64,000 nt of DNA from Marasmius tenuissimus (GCA_029532415.1 JAQOTA010000060.1:3162001-3226000); one strand, 5' to 3'. Positions 45,815-58,341 are shown, counted from the first letter of the stretch. Notes: generated from the letters alone by a model not told the origin. Numbers and translations: made by a program.

Positions 45815-48529
45815 GACGAATGTTACAGGAGAAGAAAACAGTGGGAGTCTCAGAGTATTTGCGGGCTGAGGAGAAGGGATGGTCGTAGCTCTGAGGAAAG
45901 AAACAGAGTCGGAAACAGTCGACCTTTAAGCCGGTCCAGGATGCCGTACAGCCAAACTGATAATGTTGTGAAGTTGTGAACTTATTGTTCGTCAAATGCA
46001 GATTTGGGGCTCAACCCGCTCACTTTGGACCGGTTGACTTCGGTCAAAGCAGGCCAAGCAATAGACAGGTCCCAGCACAGAGCTATCGCCGTGGCCATAG
46101 GCCACACCGGCGGATAGAAGGGAGGGACGGCGAGGTTGTGGAGGTACCCTGACAATGGTCCTCTATGGTCCGCCATTCGGAGCTAAGTCAGAGATCAAAT
46201 GTCGGGTAGAAATTGCCTTTTTGGTCCGAAAAAGAAAAAGATTCAGAGCCCGGTGAATATGGACAAACGACATGGGAATAAACAAGCAGTCCGAGGCTCT
46301 GGCCTATTTTCCAGCATAACAAACGCAGCGCCTCGCATTCCAACAGTCTGCGAAAGCTGACCACAGTAGAAACCTCCGTTGCAACGATCGCAGTAGACTC
46401 TTCAGCCCAACGAGCTTGCCGAAAGCAAAAGTAGAGATCTGAGGAGGCCGGTATCCGAATGTCATCACCCCTTTGACCGTGACGCTTTAGATTGGCAATC
46501 TCTACTCGATCTCCGTCAAGAACTGGCGCTTTGAGGTTGCTTGGAGGTCTGAAGACTCCTTGGAGACAAATCCCATGGAAAGCGAGAGCATAGAGAGAAA
46601 TGTGGGATGACCATCCATCGGCGGTCAATGTGAAAGCATTCGAGAAGGTAGGAACCAGACACGGGCTACTCCAATTTGGTAGAACATGTTTTCTACTTCC
46701 TCTTGAAGTTCGCCCAGCCGAAAATACATGCAGCTTCAAGATGGTGTGCCAGCGGTATCCGAGGCCCTGGAAAGAGCGGCGAGGAATCACAAAGTTCTCG
46801 AACCGTCGTACGGAGCATGACTAGCATCGGGAAGATGAGACTATATAGCTGAGCGCTTTGTACACTCAACAATACTTTAAAACGAAACACGAACGTTCTT
46901 AGAAAATAGAAGAACGGCGAAAAAACGCGCAAATACGTACTATTCACCCCTCAATCCTTCAACAATCTTCATTCATGCACCTGACACCTTGAAAGAAATT
47001 TCGAGAAATGGCCATCGTGCAGGTCTGTAACCGGTCCTTCAGCGACGATGGCAAGCATGTAGCTGTTGTGAAGGTGTTGCGTCAGGCGTCGCCGTCAGGA
47101 AGGAAATCTGGTAGTCGGTTCTGGGGGACCGTCGGTCCGGAAACGGCATTCCCCATATGACGCGTCATTACCCTCGCAGCTCACCGCGAAGCTCGAACAT
47201 GCTTGGAACCCAGTACGGCAAATTGCAATGTTCGACGCGTCTTTTCATGGTTTGAGCGCAATACTACGCTCAATCTAATGTTTACCTTATCGTTCCAAAC
47301 ACGCTAAAAACATGCTGACGAAAGAGATTCGAAGGCTCGCGTGCAATCTGCATTCACAGTAGAGGTTAAGATTCATTGGTCTTTTCCTTGTCCGGGCTTA
47401 TCAAACTGCGCACTGCTGGGTAGTCAGATATAGACAGTAAGAAGGGTGTGTTAATCTCCAATGGCAGACCACTGTGACACCTGCTTTGCACTCTACGGAC
47501 ATGTCGTAGCATCAGGTTACTGAGTGGAAAGCGGTTGAAGCTGTGAAGTATCGTTCGTTCCATAACTGATTGGAGATTTGACCATTGCCAGGACCGGTGA
47601 ATTCAAGCGTAGAATGCGGCAGCACGACGGGCCACAAGCAAGGGGATGGCGGATTTTGTCTTGGGATAACTAATCCTATTGCTTTGGCTATGACTTTCAT
47701 ACAGCAGTTTTAGAAGATCGATCGAAGAGGTGGCTAATACATGCCAAAGCGAAGGTCTTTGACGATCGAAAATGTGGAAAGTAAGGCCTTGTACAAGGAA
47801 CGAATATTATTGGGGACGCACCTTGTCTTAAGCTGTTTATCCCAACCTCTCAACGCTCGAAGGCTTCTCAGCAATTTTTCCACAACGTCGCTGCCGTCTC
47901 ACTTGCCGCGCTGAGGATACGTCGTGATGAGTGGTAAGGAAGTGGTGGATGAAGGACAATATGTATGTCCTCGGGCCGCCACAACCGGATCACAGGCATT
48001 TGAAGATTTCGAACTCCCTTATCTCCGTCACTCTCCCTCAGCCTCCAGGCCTTCAGAGTTCAGACCCCGTCGCGGCATACCAGCCAAGCAATGGCAATCT
48101 CAAAGGGGGGCGGCTCTCAGTTAACACTGCAGCACGGAGAGGCCCAACAACATTCAAGTTGAGCATGGATATTGAACGGGAACAGAAGTCTTACGGGCTC
48201 TTCGTTTCGAAGACATGGTAGGCTTCAGAACTGATGATGAATGCTATGTTCCTGAGTACAAACAAATGAAACGTGGCTTTCACCCATATAGGGCCATATT
48301 AGCAGGCATTATTGAACATGAATGGTGATTCGATGACTGCCGCTCGACAACAATGGCCTTCCCGCCCAGGTGAGTCAACAAGTCAACAACCTCCTCATGC
48401 ACATGATCGACTTCCCACGGAGACAACAAAAGGTTCAAACGTTCAACTTGGGAGTCGATTGAACGAAGCAGTTTCTTCTCTTAATCGTCCACGACATTCG
48501 ACCTTTTACTCTTTCATTGCAAACGCAGA
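45815..48529. other. Long intergenic stretch, no supported gene
   Basis: About 2.7 kb. On the minus strand 46188-46790 is free of stops for 200 codons but has no ATG and no recognisable partner exons; its translation (for example RIPASSDLYFCFRQARWAEE) could be an exon of a gene I could not assemble. Divergent promoters of the C2H2 genes at 44375 and 48530 must lie at the two ends. Confidence 0.4.
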
Positions 48530-49339
48530 ATGGCACGTTCACAGGCTAAGAAGGTGAGTGCTCGGTGTCCACGTTTCTGGTTGAGGATCGTGTATCTGTG
48601 TTTCCTCAGCTCCGGGTTTTCTGTCCTCTAATCGCAACTGATATTCTCATAATCTGTTCGTAGTGCTCGAGAGCCAAACAAGCGTCCCACAAGTCTACCA
48701 TCCAGACACGCTCTAATACAAAGAAACGGTATGCCCTTTATCCCTCTATCATTCTGCGATCAAGGACTTAGCAACTGGCATTTGGATATGAACAGTATCT
48801 ATGAAAATGTTATAGAGTGCCCAGATTGTGCCTTCAAGACGCACAACGTTGGAGGTCTTACCCGCCACCGCCAAAAGATGCATGGGCATCAAACCGAGAA
48901 ACCGTCAAAAATCACGAATGCAACCTTCGACCTTACCTGTACTTCGAATGTCGAGAACGGCCGTCCCGAAACCATATTGGGCCTCGAGACTTCTCGAGCA
49001 TTGGATAAGCCGCTACAGAACGATAGTAGCTCCGAGATGTCACCGCTGGACCAGGCGATCGTAGCATCTTGTTTGAGGGACGGTGTGCGACGCGTTGAAC
49101 GACTGTGCCCCGGCATGACACACTCTCCCTCTCATTTTGCCGAGTCGCAAGGGGATATAAGCCACCTCGAAGAGCCTTACAGCTTTGCCATCGAAGCTCC
49201 AGCTCAGTTCAAGCTATACACGCCATATTATTCATGGCCATCGGAAGACGAATACCGTCGTACTTCAGGTCGCGAGGCAGACCTTCACCTGCCGGAGGCC
49301 GCATGCACTCATACGGACGTCGGGTTCATAGCGGTTTAG
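48530..49339 (+). CDS. C2H2 zinc-finger protein, reduced to one finger
   Basis: Exons 48530-48553, 48664-48728 and 48772-49339 give 218 residues. The first exon is a short basic leader (MARSQAKK) like those of its relatives. The second encodes a basic segment (CSRAKQASHKSTIQTRSN) that resembles a finger by position but lacks its zinc ligands. The third has a good finger, CPDCAFKTHNVGGLTRH then QKMHGH, matching finger 3 of the related genes. The C-terminal tail is acidic/Ser-rich, with DLHLPEA in place of the LPSIRD motif. Either a specialised short member or a decaying copy; an alternative upstream ATG in another frame does not join in phase. Confidence 0.65.
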
Positions 49340-50411
49340 GTGAATGATGCTCCTACTTACCAACTAATACGATTCAATGTACTTTTGAGTACCTTGGTCG
49401 AGAATTGTTTGTGTATGTACATCTCCATTTATTATGACTCCTAATACGCGTTCCTCCATTACTCGACTGTTGTTGGCTCTCCTTAGTATCTTGCTACGTT
49501 ATCTAACCTTTACAGCCCTAAAATAATTTCAACTGCGTTGTTCGAAACTTGGACTTGGACTGGCGTATGAGCAGCCAAGCGACGCGACAGTGGCGTGTCA
49601 TGTCACGTGGGCGCGTTTGAATCACGATACGTGCCACGGTCTTCGTCGCGTTACCGTGTTTTGTTGCTGCTGTTTCGTCCCTCCTGACGAGAGATTCCAT
49701 TGACATACTCAGATGCTTAAGGGCACACAAGCGCGCCATTCCCCGACTCTCTAATCTGGATGAAGATGTATAGGTGTATCTAGGTAATTATGAAAGCATG
49801 CGTAACTCTCTAGCCCAGTACAAATTGGAATATATAATAACAATCAAGCAGCCACAATAACAATGCAATTCCGGGATTTTGTGCACGGACTGAACAGTGA
49901 ACTTGCCGAACATCTCTGCAAGTTTGACTGCAAGAATACGCAGATCTTTGGCGGCCCTTTACTTCGTCAAGGCGGAGGTTGATTCCAAGTTAATATCTCC
50001 CGAGGGAGAGCGCCTGCTGGCTTCTTGAATTTCGACTGTTGTTCCGATACCGCTCATGAGGGCACGTAGAGGTTGAGTTTCGAAGGTTCAGCTGCGTCGC
50101 GGGCTCTGGACTGTACATGGATTCTGGTTGAATCCTGGTCCTCTGGAACCTCCTGAAATTTGAATTCATTGCGGTAAGGTCACATGCTATGCAGCTCACG
50201 TGAGAGTAGACTCACGTGCTTGGCTTGATCGGGCGTTCACAAAGCCCTCCTCTCTAAAGAGAGTCGGGGAAATAAAAGATGAGCCTTGAAGCTCATGCCC
50301 TGGACTAAGAGGGGTTCTACCCCCTTAACTCTGAGAAATCCTCACGACATTGGTTCGACCTAACACCGATTGAGCTGTACATGTACGCAAGTGCAAGTCA
50401 TCACAACGAGT
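49340..50411. other. Intergenic between convergent genes, with a hairpin cluster
   Basis: About 1.07 kb between the stop codons of a plus-strand and a minus-strand gene. The only structure noted is a run of three short hairpins at 50250-50326, listed separately. Confidence 0.4.
50250..50326. other. Three consecutive short hairpins
   Basis: CTCTC-taaa-GAGAG (50250-50263), ATGAGC-cttgaa-GCTCAT (50279-50296) and AAG-a-GGGG-ttcta-CCCC-CTT (50307-50326) follow each other within 77 bases. They lie 86 bases beyond the stop codon of the minus-strand gene ending at 50412, so they may sit in its 3' untranslated region. No RNA family is recognised. Confidence 0.35.
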
Positions 50412-52750
50412 TCAAAGTCCTATAGCTGGAATGTCTGAGCCTTCATATGCAGTCCACAATAACGGGAACGAAGTGATCGAAGACCAAAACCTCCAAAGGT
50501 GTAATGTAAACTTGGTCCCTGTGTCGATGGCGTCCGAAATGGAGAGGTCACGGGCATGAACATGGTGGCCCTCGTCGACCCCTGCATCCAACAATCTCTT
50601 TTCAAGCACTAACACAGATAAGTCAGATACATCGTGCCAGGGATCAACCAAGAGTCTACGAAAAGTGCTCACCATCTTGTCGAGAACCATCAAACAGCAG
50701 CGCTAGCAATGAATCTTCGTCGTCGTCTGCCAGCTCGCAGATGCTCGTGCTCTGGGGGTTTGAGGTGCCCAAAATCGCCGTCTCCAAGCTCTCAGCGGCT
50801 CCCGCAGGCTCTATAGACCCCAAAAGACATCAATGGCAAGAAGCGACATAGACACAACTGGGACTTGCCCTCAGCAGAATCGTCAATGTCCTCAAAACGA
50901 CTCGACGTCGATTCTGTGATCTCGTAAAGGGGGTATCCCAGGTACCGCGCGAACCGAGGTGTGGCTGGGTCATATCTTTTAGCAACGAGATACTCCCGTA
51001 ATGTTTTGTAAGTGTGCGTGGGCCAATAAACCTGTTCTGAGGAAGCGATGAGCGCTACGGGTAGGCCTAAATATACGCAGGTGTTGTTCGACATGGGAAC
51101 CTGACCATTCTCATCGAAGGACCAGAAATGGAAGGCCGTAGTCGCCGAGCCAACCTCTTCCAAAGGTTCGGATGTTGACATGGGACGAATGAAAAGGTAG
51201 ATAGGTGGAGCTCTCCGGCGTCTCCGTCTTTTGGCTCTAGACGGCGAGATAGTGCCGTTGAGCTTGAGGAGAATAAGCTCTGAGAAAGGTGTCATGTTAG
51301 ATGACGCTACTACACCGCAAATTAAACGGGCTCTCGTGACTGACTGTAAGTGCTCAGATCATCCTCCAGCGAAACATGAGATGTGTGGAAGATATTCAAC
51401 GATTGCGAGAGCCAGCAAATGTGTTCTTCGTGCACGTCCAACTGCAACTGAAATTTGAACTGAGAGTGTTGAAGAGTGAACCTATGGACAGATGAGCATC
51501 GCCAACGCCAAAGGTATGCGCCATTCGCTTACCTGTTCAAACCATTTTCCAACAGGTCCCTCTCTCCAAGGCAGCGATCCCAAGTACCCCAACTCCACAG
51601 ACTCCCGCTTCTAACAGCTATCACCGTGTTGGTCACTGCCGATACGATACTTGGTCGAGAAGGGATTAGGTCGGATTTATCTGGGCCAGACGTGACCGAC
51701 CCAAGCACCGCGAGAATTTCGTTGTCGAAATCTCCACCTAACCGCAAGCTTGCCAGATAGCGAAGAAAGACGTCCTCTTTTAGGAGCTCAACGTCCGTTG
51801 GAACCTCACAGGGTGGAAGGATCGACTTGAACATATCCTCGCACCATGGCCCCTCCGGTCCAGCGCATAGAACTCCAATTCGAGGGTCCATCCACATCTC
51901 GCTGTCGTCACAGCCTAGTTGTCTCTACAGTAAATATGTCAGTATGAGATGGACGGATGTCCTGCGTCACTTACTCTAAGTAATTCGAGATAGGTCCTGG
52001 ATAATTGTCCCAGGCCCTTCGTGAACTGTGCCGCCGGTACAAGCTCTGGTTGGGTAGGTTAGCAGGATTCCGTGGCACGTATACGAGTCGGCCTACCTCC
52101 ATAGAATATTAAAAAGGGAATCCTAGATCGATTGATGCCGAACAGCTGCGCGATGTCTGTGCGTCTGGTGATCATGTCAGCGGGGAAAGCAGGGATAAGG
52201 GCTCAGCGCATGAGCATCGGGCGACGAACTTGACTTGTGAGTATTCCCGAAAATCCGCTTTCCATGCCTATTCAACTCATCAATGATGTAGAGGACTTCG
52301 GATACACTAGCCACGCACCTTGAGAGCATCGGGGCCATCGTACGAGATAATCGTGAATTTGGATGTCTCGCTTCCTCTTCCTAATCTCAGCTCCCCCGTA
52401 AAAACAGCCTTCTCGCATTGGTACGTCAGAACATGCTCCTTCTTTTCCACGTCCCATCGCCACTCGCAGTAACGATGTATATCACGGACGGCCAGAATGT
52501 CGCCTCGCTTGATTTCAACGTACTGAAAAGTCGTTTCGATGAATGACTGGACAAGCTGGGGCCAGAGAGAGAGACGTACTTCCTCGTATTCAGCTTCCTC
52601 ATGCTCATCGTCTCCTTCAATGTATCTCCTTCTCTTCTGGGCATCTTGCACTTGGGTTATAACGTACTGGTCGCCTTGGACGGCATTGAACGTCCCGCCT
52701 TTGATTGAGAAGTTCCTCGCCTTGGAAAAGAAAGTAGTAGTCATTGGCAT
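50412..52750 (-). CDS. Unnamed agaric family protein with N-terminal Gly-rich motif
   Basis: Ten exons (52580-52750, 52319-52522, 52230-52267, 52097-52164, 51975-52045, 51533-51924, 51345-51481, 50869-51279, 50673-50810, 50412-50608) give 608 residues, phase intact throughout. It starts with NFSIKGGTFNAVQGDQYV, a short Gly-rich beta-type motif also common at the N-termini of agaric NLR-like and kinase-like proteins. Then YVEIKRGDILAVRDIHRY, FTIISYDGPDA, DIAQLFGINRSRIPFLIF, LEDDLSTYKLI and AFHFWSFDENGQVPMS follow, the order I recognise from an expanded agaric family without assigned function; the first part echoes a degenerate kinase-like N-lobe. Intron 8 (50811-50868) uses a GC donor (GG|gcaagt). 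Function unknown. Confidence 0.82.
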
Positions 52751-54464
52751 GTGAGGGGTGCTGAACACACTTGAAGGCAGAGGAAGGGTACAGCGGGCGA
52801 AGTTCAGCTGACACGGGCAAAGCTGTACAGGCCCACACACTGACAGGTCGTAGGCGCAGCATGCCATCTTTGGGGTCCATATCACTTCAGGTACGCCTAG
52901 ATCAATGTAAGCTTCCGTTCCACTCGTCAAATATAAGCTGAATAGGAAATCTACATCAATGATCAAGGTAAGAGGGGTAGATTTCTCACCACAAAAGGCA
53001 TTGGGCGGTGACACGCAGCGTAGAGGCCAGTTCTTCTTCCAACTTGGTCAACGCTCCGCCCAACTCCTCCTTGGTTCATACGGCAAGACATGTCTCCGCC
53101 GGTTCGTCAGTGATTCACCTCTGCCCACCCTACAGCTTCGAGCGACTACCACTCTGGGATCTTCGCCATCAGCGTGAATATAAATCAGCGTCATAGCACG
53201 CTTAGCTCGAGCTAGAGAATTCTGTTCAGGGAACGACCACCTCCATTCCGGTATTTAGGATCTTCTACCCGCGTGGCTATATACTTGTTCCCAAAAGCCT
53301 TGAGGGCACTGACTTTGGACTCCAGAGTCGCGTACGTGATTTTTCTAGAAACTGTGTCAGCAAAGTCCGAGGAAACTTGGAGCTTGAAGCTTGAAGCCTT
53401 AACAAGCGAGCAAACCCAGTGCGCACCACAAATCTAGTTGACCGTGCTCCGGCAGCCGCAGACAGTGCCAAGGGTAGTGAGTGCATCAACCTTGTCCGCA
53501 TCTGTTCTTGAGAGCCGGTCCAAGGCATTATCCTGCGGTATTGAGGCTGAGGGTCGAGGTGACTCTGCACCGTACTGGACTCTTGCTGCTTAGAATGTTA
53601 ATCAAACATTGCGCACTCGCGAATGCCGATGTTGGATTTGTTGAATTTCTGTTTGGTATTCGTCGAAAATGCGGTATTTGGATGTAATGGAAAATTCACA
53701 GATGATAGAGGAGACGAATCTGATGTAACTGTTGGTCATTGTGGGCGCTGTGAACGAGACTGGCTTTGTCATCACGGACCGCGTTCTGGTCCTCCGGCTG
53801 CTCTTGCAAAAGTTGCCAATTTTTCTTTCAATCGACTTTATTGTCAGTCCGTTATAATTTCATTCGCTATCCGATAAGTCTCAAACTACTACTGGCGTCA
53901 TTTTCCACCTTTATCCCGTATTTATCCCGTAAATGTAATTAAGGCGCAGGAACACCGGGCCAAACCTGGGTCCTCTCATGGTGACTCACTGACACAGTCC
54001 ATGGACAAGTTTGGAAATGACCCTCGTAAATAATGAAGGTGTTTCTATACTGTAGCTACAATTGGTTGGCTGCGGGGGTAAACAAATCCGCCGTTTCATG
54101 CTTCTCGATCTTCACGGGTACCTTGAGTTTAGCCTATATGCTTCAGTCCCTCCGAGCCAGGGGATATAGATTGCGATCGTAGTTGTGGGCTAGGCTGAAA
54201 GTACACCATTTCTGAAGCGCCGAGACCTAACGTCGTAAAGGCCTCGAAAATGGTTTCCACGAATTTTGGAGCTACAGCCTAAGGAATCAGGATCTTATGA
54301 ATACTTCGTTTTTTAAATGAACAGACGAGCGGGACTAGTAGAAGGGATATGGTATAAGGAAAGAATGTCTGCGATTGGGGATGGAGGCGAAGGTGGTATA
54401 TGGAATGTAGTGGGTATCCGACCGATGTCCCACACGGTGTGGCAACACCATGTAGAAACTGTCG
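52751..54464. other. Intergenic, no supported gene
   Basis: About 1.7 kb upstream of the minus-strand gene ending at 50412. Contains a copy of the GCTTGAAGCTTGAAG repeat near 53380 and a direct repeat TTTATCCCGTA near 53910-53933. No protein gene was assembled. Confidence 0.4.
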
Positions 54465-55783
54465 TTAGGATTCAGCCTCGGTAGTGCAGAAATCTCGCGT
54501 TCGAAAGTTCCAAGTCATATTGGCGCTCAAATCAGTGAAAACAACTGCTTCGTTTGCAGCGGATCCCCTTCGAGCGAGTCGCTGGAGATGGAGGACAAGG
54601 TGGCATCCCTTGAAGTCGGAGTAAGTGTAAATCAACGCTCCCGATAAGACTCAATTTGAGGTGACATACCACACACGAGACTATCGAGACAAATAGCCTG
54701 TAGTAGCGGGTGATTAAGCGTTTGCATTTTGGATGATTTATGCGGCGAGAACGTACGGATAGACGAAAAGAACGCCCATTCCCCTCTGATATGAGGTGAC
54801 GATGATGGACGTAAGAGTTCCTTCGCCAAAGAAGAATGAATGTCTGCACACGTCAAATGATACCGAGCTTACGGACCATAAACAGCAATGAACACCAACA
54901 GAGCGTCCCTGTTTAGCACCGACGCAAGGTCGGGTGCGAGGGAGAAGACGCCCTTGAGAGACCACGGATAGGTCTTGAACATCGTGAGGACCAACATTAT
55001 AGCTTGGAAAGCTATCTCGCCGAATCTACATAGCGAAATGTCACCTGTCGAGGGCTTCCACGGGAAGTTGATGCGCTTACAGAAACGCAGCAAGACCTGG
55101 CTCGCTATGAGCTCGAGCCTCTGTGAGGCAAATGAAGTTGAAGCCCATGGAGCCCGCAGCGAAGTTTCGATATCGGCCAATGACCCAGGATCCGAGAGCT
55201 ACCCTCGCCAGAAGGATGAGTCCCAGAAAGTAGGCCATCGGCTTAATTCTACTATAAAGCGCGTATACTGCGCGACCACGTAAGATTGGCAGATGCTCGT
55301 AAGAGCGGGCGTTGGCCTCTCACCTCGTAGCATAAGGACCATCTGTAGAAGGATGACAAACGTCCAGCATACCACGCTTTTGTACACCAGATGGATGTAA
55401 CAGTGGTGAGCCGGGATCGCGACGTACTTGCACTTCCAGAAGGTGGCAGTCACGACATCACAGCTACAGTTCGTTTAGTGAGCCTCATTCGTATTCGGAT
55501 GATGTGCTTACATCTGAGCAAGTATGGCGAGGTATCTGGACAAAAAGTATAAGGATTGTTCGGGGGTTTGAAACAGTGTCGGCAAACTCAAACACGACAA
55601 TCAGCGTTGGATCTTTCAGCGTCGGGACAAATGGTACTCACTTCCAGATGAGTTCTTTTTCATCCCTCAGACACAAAAACATATCCCCCGCAGTTACAAA
55701 GAGACCTAGAACTGGGCGAGGTGGGCATGTAGACGGGGGACGTATCATCGGGGCTTACCTGTCGCAGAGAGCTGGACATTCAT
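54465..55783 (-). CDS. Seven-helix-type membrane protein, DUF6533-like
   Basis: Nine exons (55759-55783, 55642-55705, 55512-55535, 55324-55463, 55097-55267, 54877-55044, 54757-54820, 54670-54697, 54465-54608) give 275 residues. The start, GDMFLCLRDEKELIWK, matches the DE-x3-IW signature of basidiomycete DUF6533 proteins. Hydrophobic segments follow: CWTFVILLQMVLMLRVYALYSR (with the RVYALY landmark), AYFLGLILLARVALGSWVI, GEIAFQAIMLVLTMFK, LLVFIAVYGTLTSIIV and LFVSIVSCVGCHLVLHL. The last exon encodes a soluble tail. The family is large in mushrooms and lacks a proven role; GPCR-like topology is often assumed. Introns 5 and 6 have weak donors, so the middle borders may shift slightly. Confidence 0.78.
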
Positions 55784-56318
55784 TGTCGTGGTAAGTATGG
55801 GAAGAGGTGAGAAAGTGAAGCGGCTGCTGCTGAGGAGTATTTATGCCAATTCGAAATTGATTCATTCGGTACAATAATGGAGCGCAACAAAGGGGGGGAA
55901 TGGTGATCAAACTGTAGGCCAACTTCCAGGGCGGCTACAATCGTGAGAAGGAACTTTAGGTTCGTAACTCAGTCAATTGACTTGCAAGATTCTCGTCCTC
56001 ATCAATGAACGACCGACATTACGTCCGTCACCCACGCCCTCGTCCAAGTGTAGACGAAAGTAGGCTTTATGTGCTGACCCGTTAACACGTAAGCACGAGG
56101 TCTTCAAGAAGCGATCTGGAATGTAGGAGATCCCATTGTGCCAAAAATGGTTGAAGGATACATGAAGTCAATGGAACCAACCACCCTGACGACAAACGAG
56201 CACCTGGGGCTGAAAGAGATTCGGACTCTATTCACGATTTTGTAACATTTCTGAAGCAGAAGCGGCGAAACACAACGTACACAATATTCAAATCCCTTTA
56301 TTGACTGCGGCGGAATTC
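55784..56318. other. Intergenic, nothing recognised
   Basis: 535 bases between two minus-strand genes, holding the promoter of the DUF6533-like gene and the 3' flank of the SDR gene. Confidence 0.4.
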
Positions 56319-57321
56319 TCAATTTCCTATAGCTGGCTGCACGATCATAGTCCCTCCCTCCGGGTACAGAATCTGGCCGTTGTAGAATAGCCCGCCCTTT
56401 CCTGCCAAAAACAATATCGTCCCAGCCATATCGGAATCTTCTCCGGGACGCCTAGCAGGGGTTTTCATCGTTTGGTCCAGTGTATTCTTGTCCTCGTCCG
56501 ACGCGTCAACTGTCATCTCGCTGGGGAAGACCCCTGGGGCAATCACGTTGACCCGGACCTTCGCGTCCTTAAAGGTTGTGGCTAACATACGACTCAAGTG
56601 CGTGGCAGCCGCTTTGGAGGCTGCGTAAGCAGGCCGACCGTTGCTGGTCCCCTTCGTCGCGCCGGCGGCAGACGTTATGTTGATAATCTGGGAGGAGTAT
56701 CCGGGTGTGTTTGCGCCGCCCTTAGAGAGCAGTGGGAGGAAGGCAAGCGACATGTAGTAGGGACCTGTAACATTCGTCTTCATCGTCTGAGCCCATTGTT
56801 CCGGCTTCGTCTTGAGGAAGTGCTCCGAGATAGCCTTCACATCCTTCATGTCTGGCTGTCCGTTAACGGCTGCGTTCCATGCTCAGAAGTGCTTAAATCA
56901 GGAGAGCGAGATAACTCACAGAACTCGGTGTCGTCGTCTATCAAAATTCCGGCTGAGTTCACCAGCAAGTGAATGCCATTGGGCTCCTTGCTCTCCAGCT
57001 CTTTAGCCAAACGAATGGCCTCGTCTTTCTCACTAATATCGCCGGGGAGGGCATGGATACTGCCCGGGCCCGTGCTGTACCGTTGGACAGTTTCCTCGAG
57101 AACTTCCTCTCTGCGCCCAGTGATGTATACTTTGGCTCCATTGCTCTGCAAAGCCTGAGCAATCATCAGGCCAATCCCGGTACCGCCTCCTGTGACGATA
57201 GCCGTAACGTGTGAGACTCCAAAGAGAGCGTCGGCTGTCAGGTGTTTGGTGTTTGCTTTGTCTGCGCACTTCTTTGAGTACATCGAAGACAGAGGAGCAG
57301 CTTGAGCCTACCTATTTCCAT
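56319..57321 (-). CDS. Short-chain dehydrogenase/reductase
   Basis: Exons 57312-57321 (10 nt), 56920-57234 and 56319-56869 give 291 residues. NAD(P)-dependent SDR with Rossmann motif TGGGTGIG at 18-25, NSAG in LLVNSAGIL, structural Asn138, Ser172 in NITSAAG, and the catalytic YAASK (Tyr187, Lys191); all active-site residues are present. The tiny first exon (ATG GAA ATA G) is required because splicing to 57234 gives ADALFGVSHVTAIVTGG, a typical start. Downstream ATGs on the unspliced intron would add a poor N-terminus. An Arg after the first beta strand region (ITGRR) favours NADPH. Substrate unknown; the AMP-binding gene 2 kb away might be functionally linked but nothing proves it. Confidence 0.93.
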
Positions 57322-58341
57322 AATTGTTCTGTCTGAAACGTGTGTTAGTTGCAGTAGAGGCTCAGGTGGGTTCAACAGTCGAGTTTCGAGACCCAGAAAA
57401 GACTCTCAGCCTATACTTATAGCATCTTGCATAGAGTACCCGTTTGCAGTTAACGTGATACTATATGATGCCTTGTGTTCGCGTCTCCGTGATTACTGCG
57501 AAGATGAAGACACTGCAAGGAATCAGATCTTCGAATCCCTCAATGAATGACGAGTAAAAAACCAATGACGAAGTATGATGCGTGTGGCGTCGTAGTTAAA
57601 AAAACCCTCGATGTAATAGTAAGTATTAGCAACACAGAGACCTGTCAGGACTCCTATTCGGTGCAAGTTGCAGTTCTCAGATTGGAAGGCAGGTGTGCCA
57701 CAGGACATGCGGGTGAACTAAGAGGAGAGTGAGTGGATTTTGCTAGACGAACATATCAGGAACGCACGCAGATTGAAGCTCGTAGGTTAAACGTTGAGGC
57801 CTGAGGCCTCAGCTCCTCCGAGTTTTCGAACATCTCGGACAGATTATCTCCTCGCCTGAATCATCAACTTCAACACGACAGACAGCAATTTCCCGTGGAC
57901 CACCAGATGCAAAGATAACAAGGACGGTACCATCTCCGAGGATTGAATGGAGCTTGTAGAGACGCAAGACATTGACAGGTTGAGAAAGGCGTCCAGGTGA
58001 ACGATAAGAATCCTGTAGCCGTCTGTTCGATTCGGCTCCGAGCTGATCCGTTCCGCAAACCTCAGGCGGAGTCGATTATGGGCAGGCTTTCGCAATTAGC
58101 ACAAGATGAGACTTGCCCAGAATCGTAGGAGCCTCCGGAAAGCTGAACGAGATGACTTTTCAGACTTGAGAGCGGATGTGCACTTGGCGTTGAGTTGTGA
58201 AATACCGACTCACAGACTATGACACATAAATCCATGTGATCCATGTTCTCACGAACCACCGTTGTTTCCTTGTTTACCGTTTACCACCATCACATCGCTA
58301 TTCCCGTCTTCATCCCTACTCGATAATCATACGCTCATCGT
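57322..58341. other. Shared upstream region of two divergent genes
   Basis: About 1 kb between the SDR gene and a plus-strand gene. A near-palindrome GAGGCCTGAGGCCTC lies at about 57798-57812. No gene was supported. Confidence 0.4.

Noticed and set aside
46188..46790. 200-codon stop-free minus-strand frame
   Set aside because: No ATG, no recognised family and I could not join it to other exons; left as an unassigned stretch.
56598..57214. Plus-strand open frames across the SDR gene
   Set aside because: They are antisense to the SDR exons, whose active-site motifs are complete.
57798..57812. GAGGCCTGAGGCCTC near-palindrome as a transposon end
   Set aside because: It is isolated, with no matching partner or target duplication nearby.
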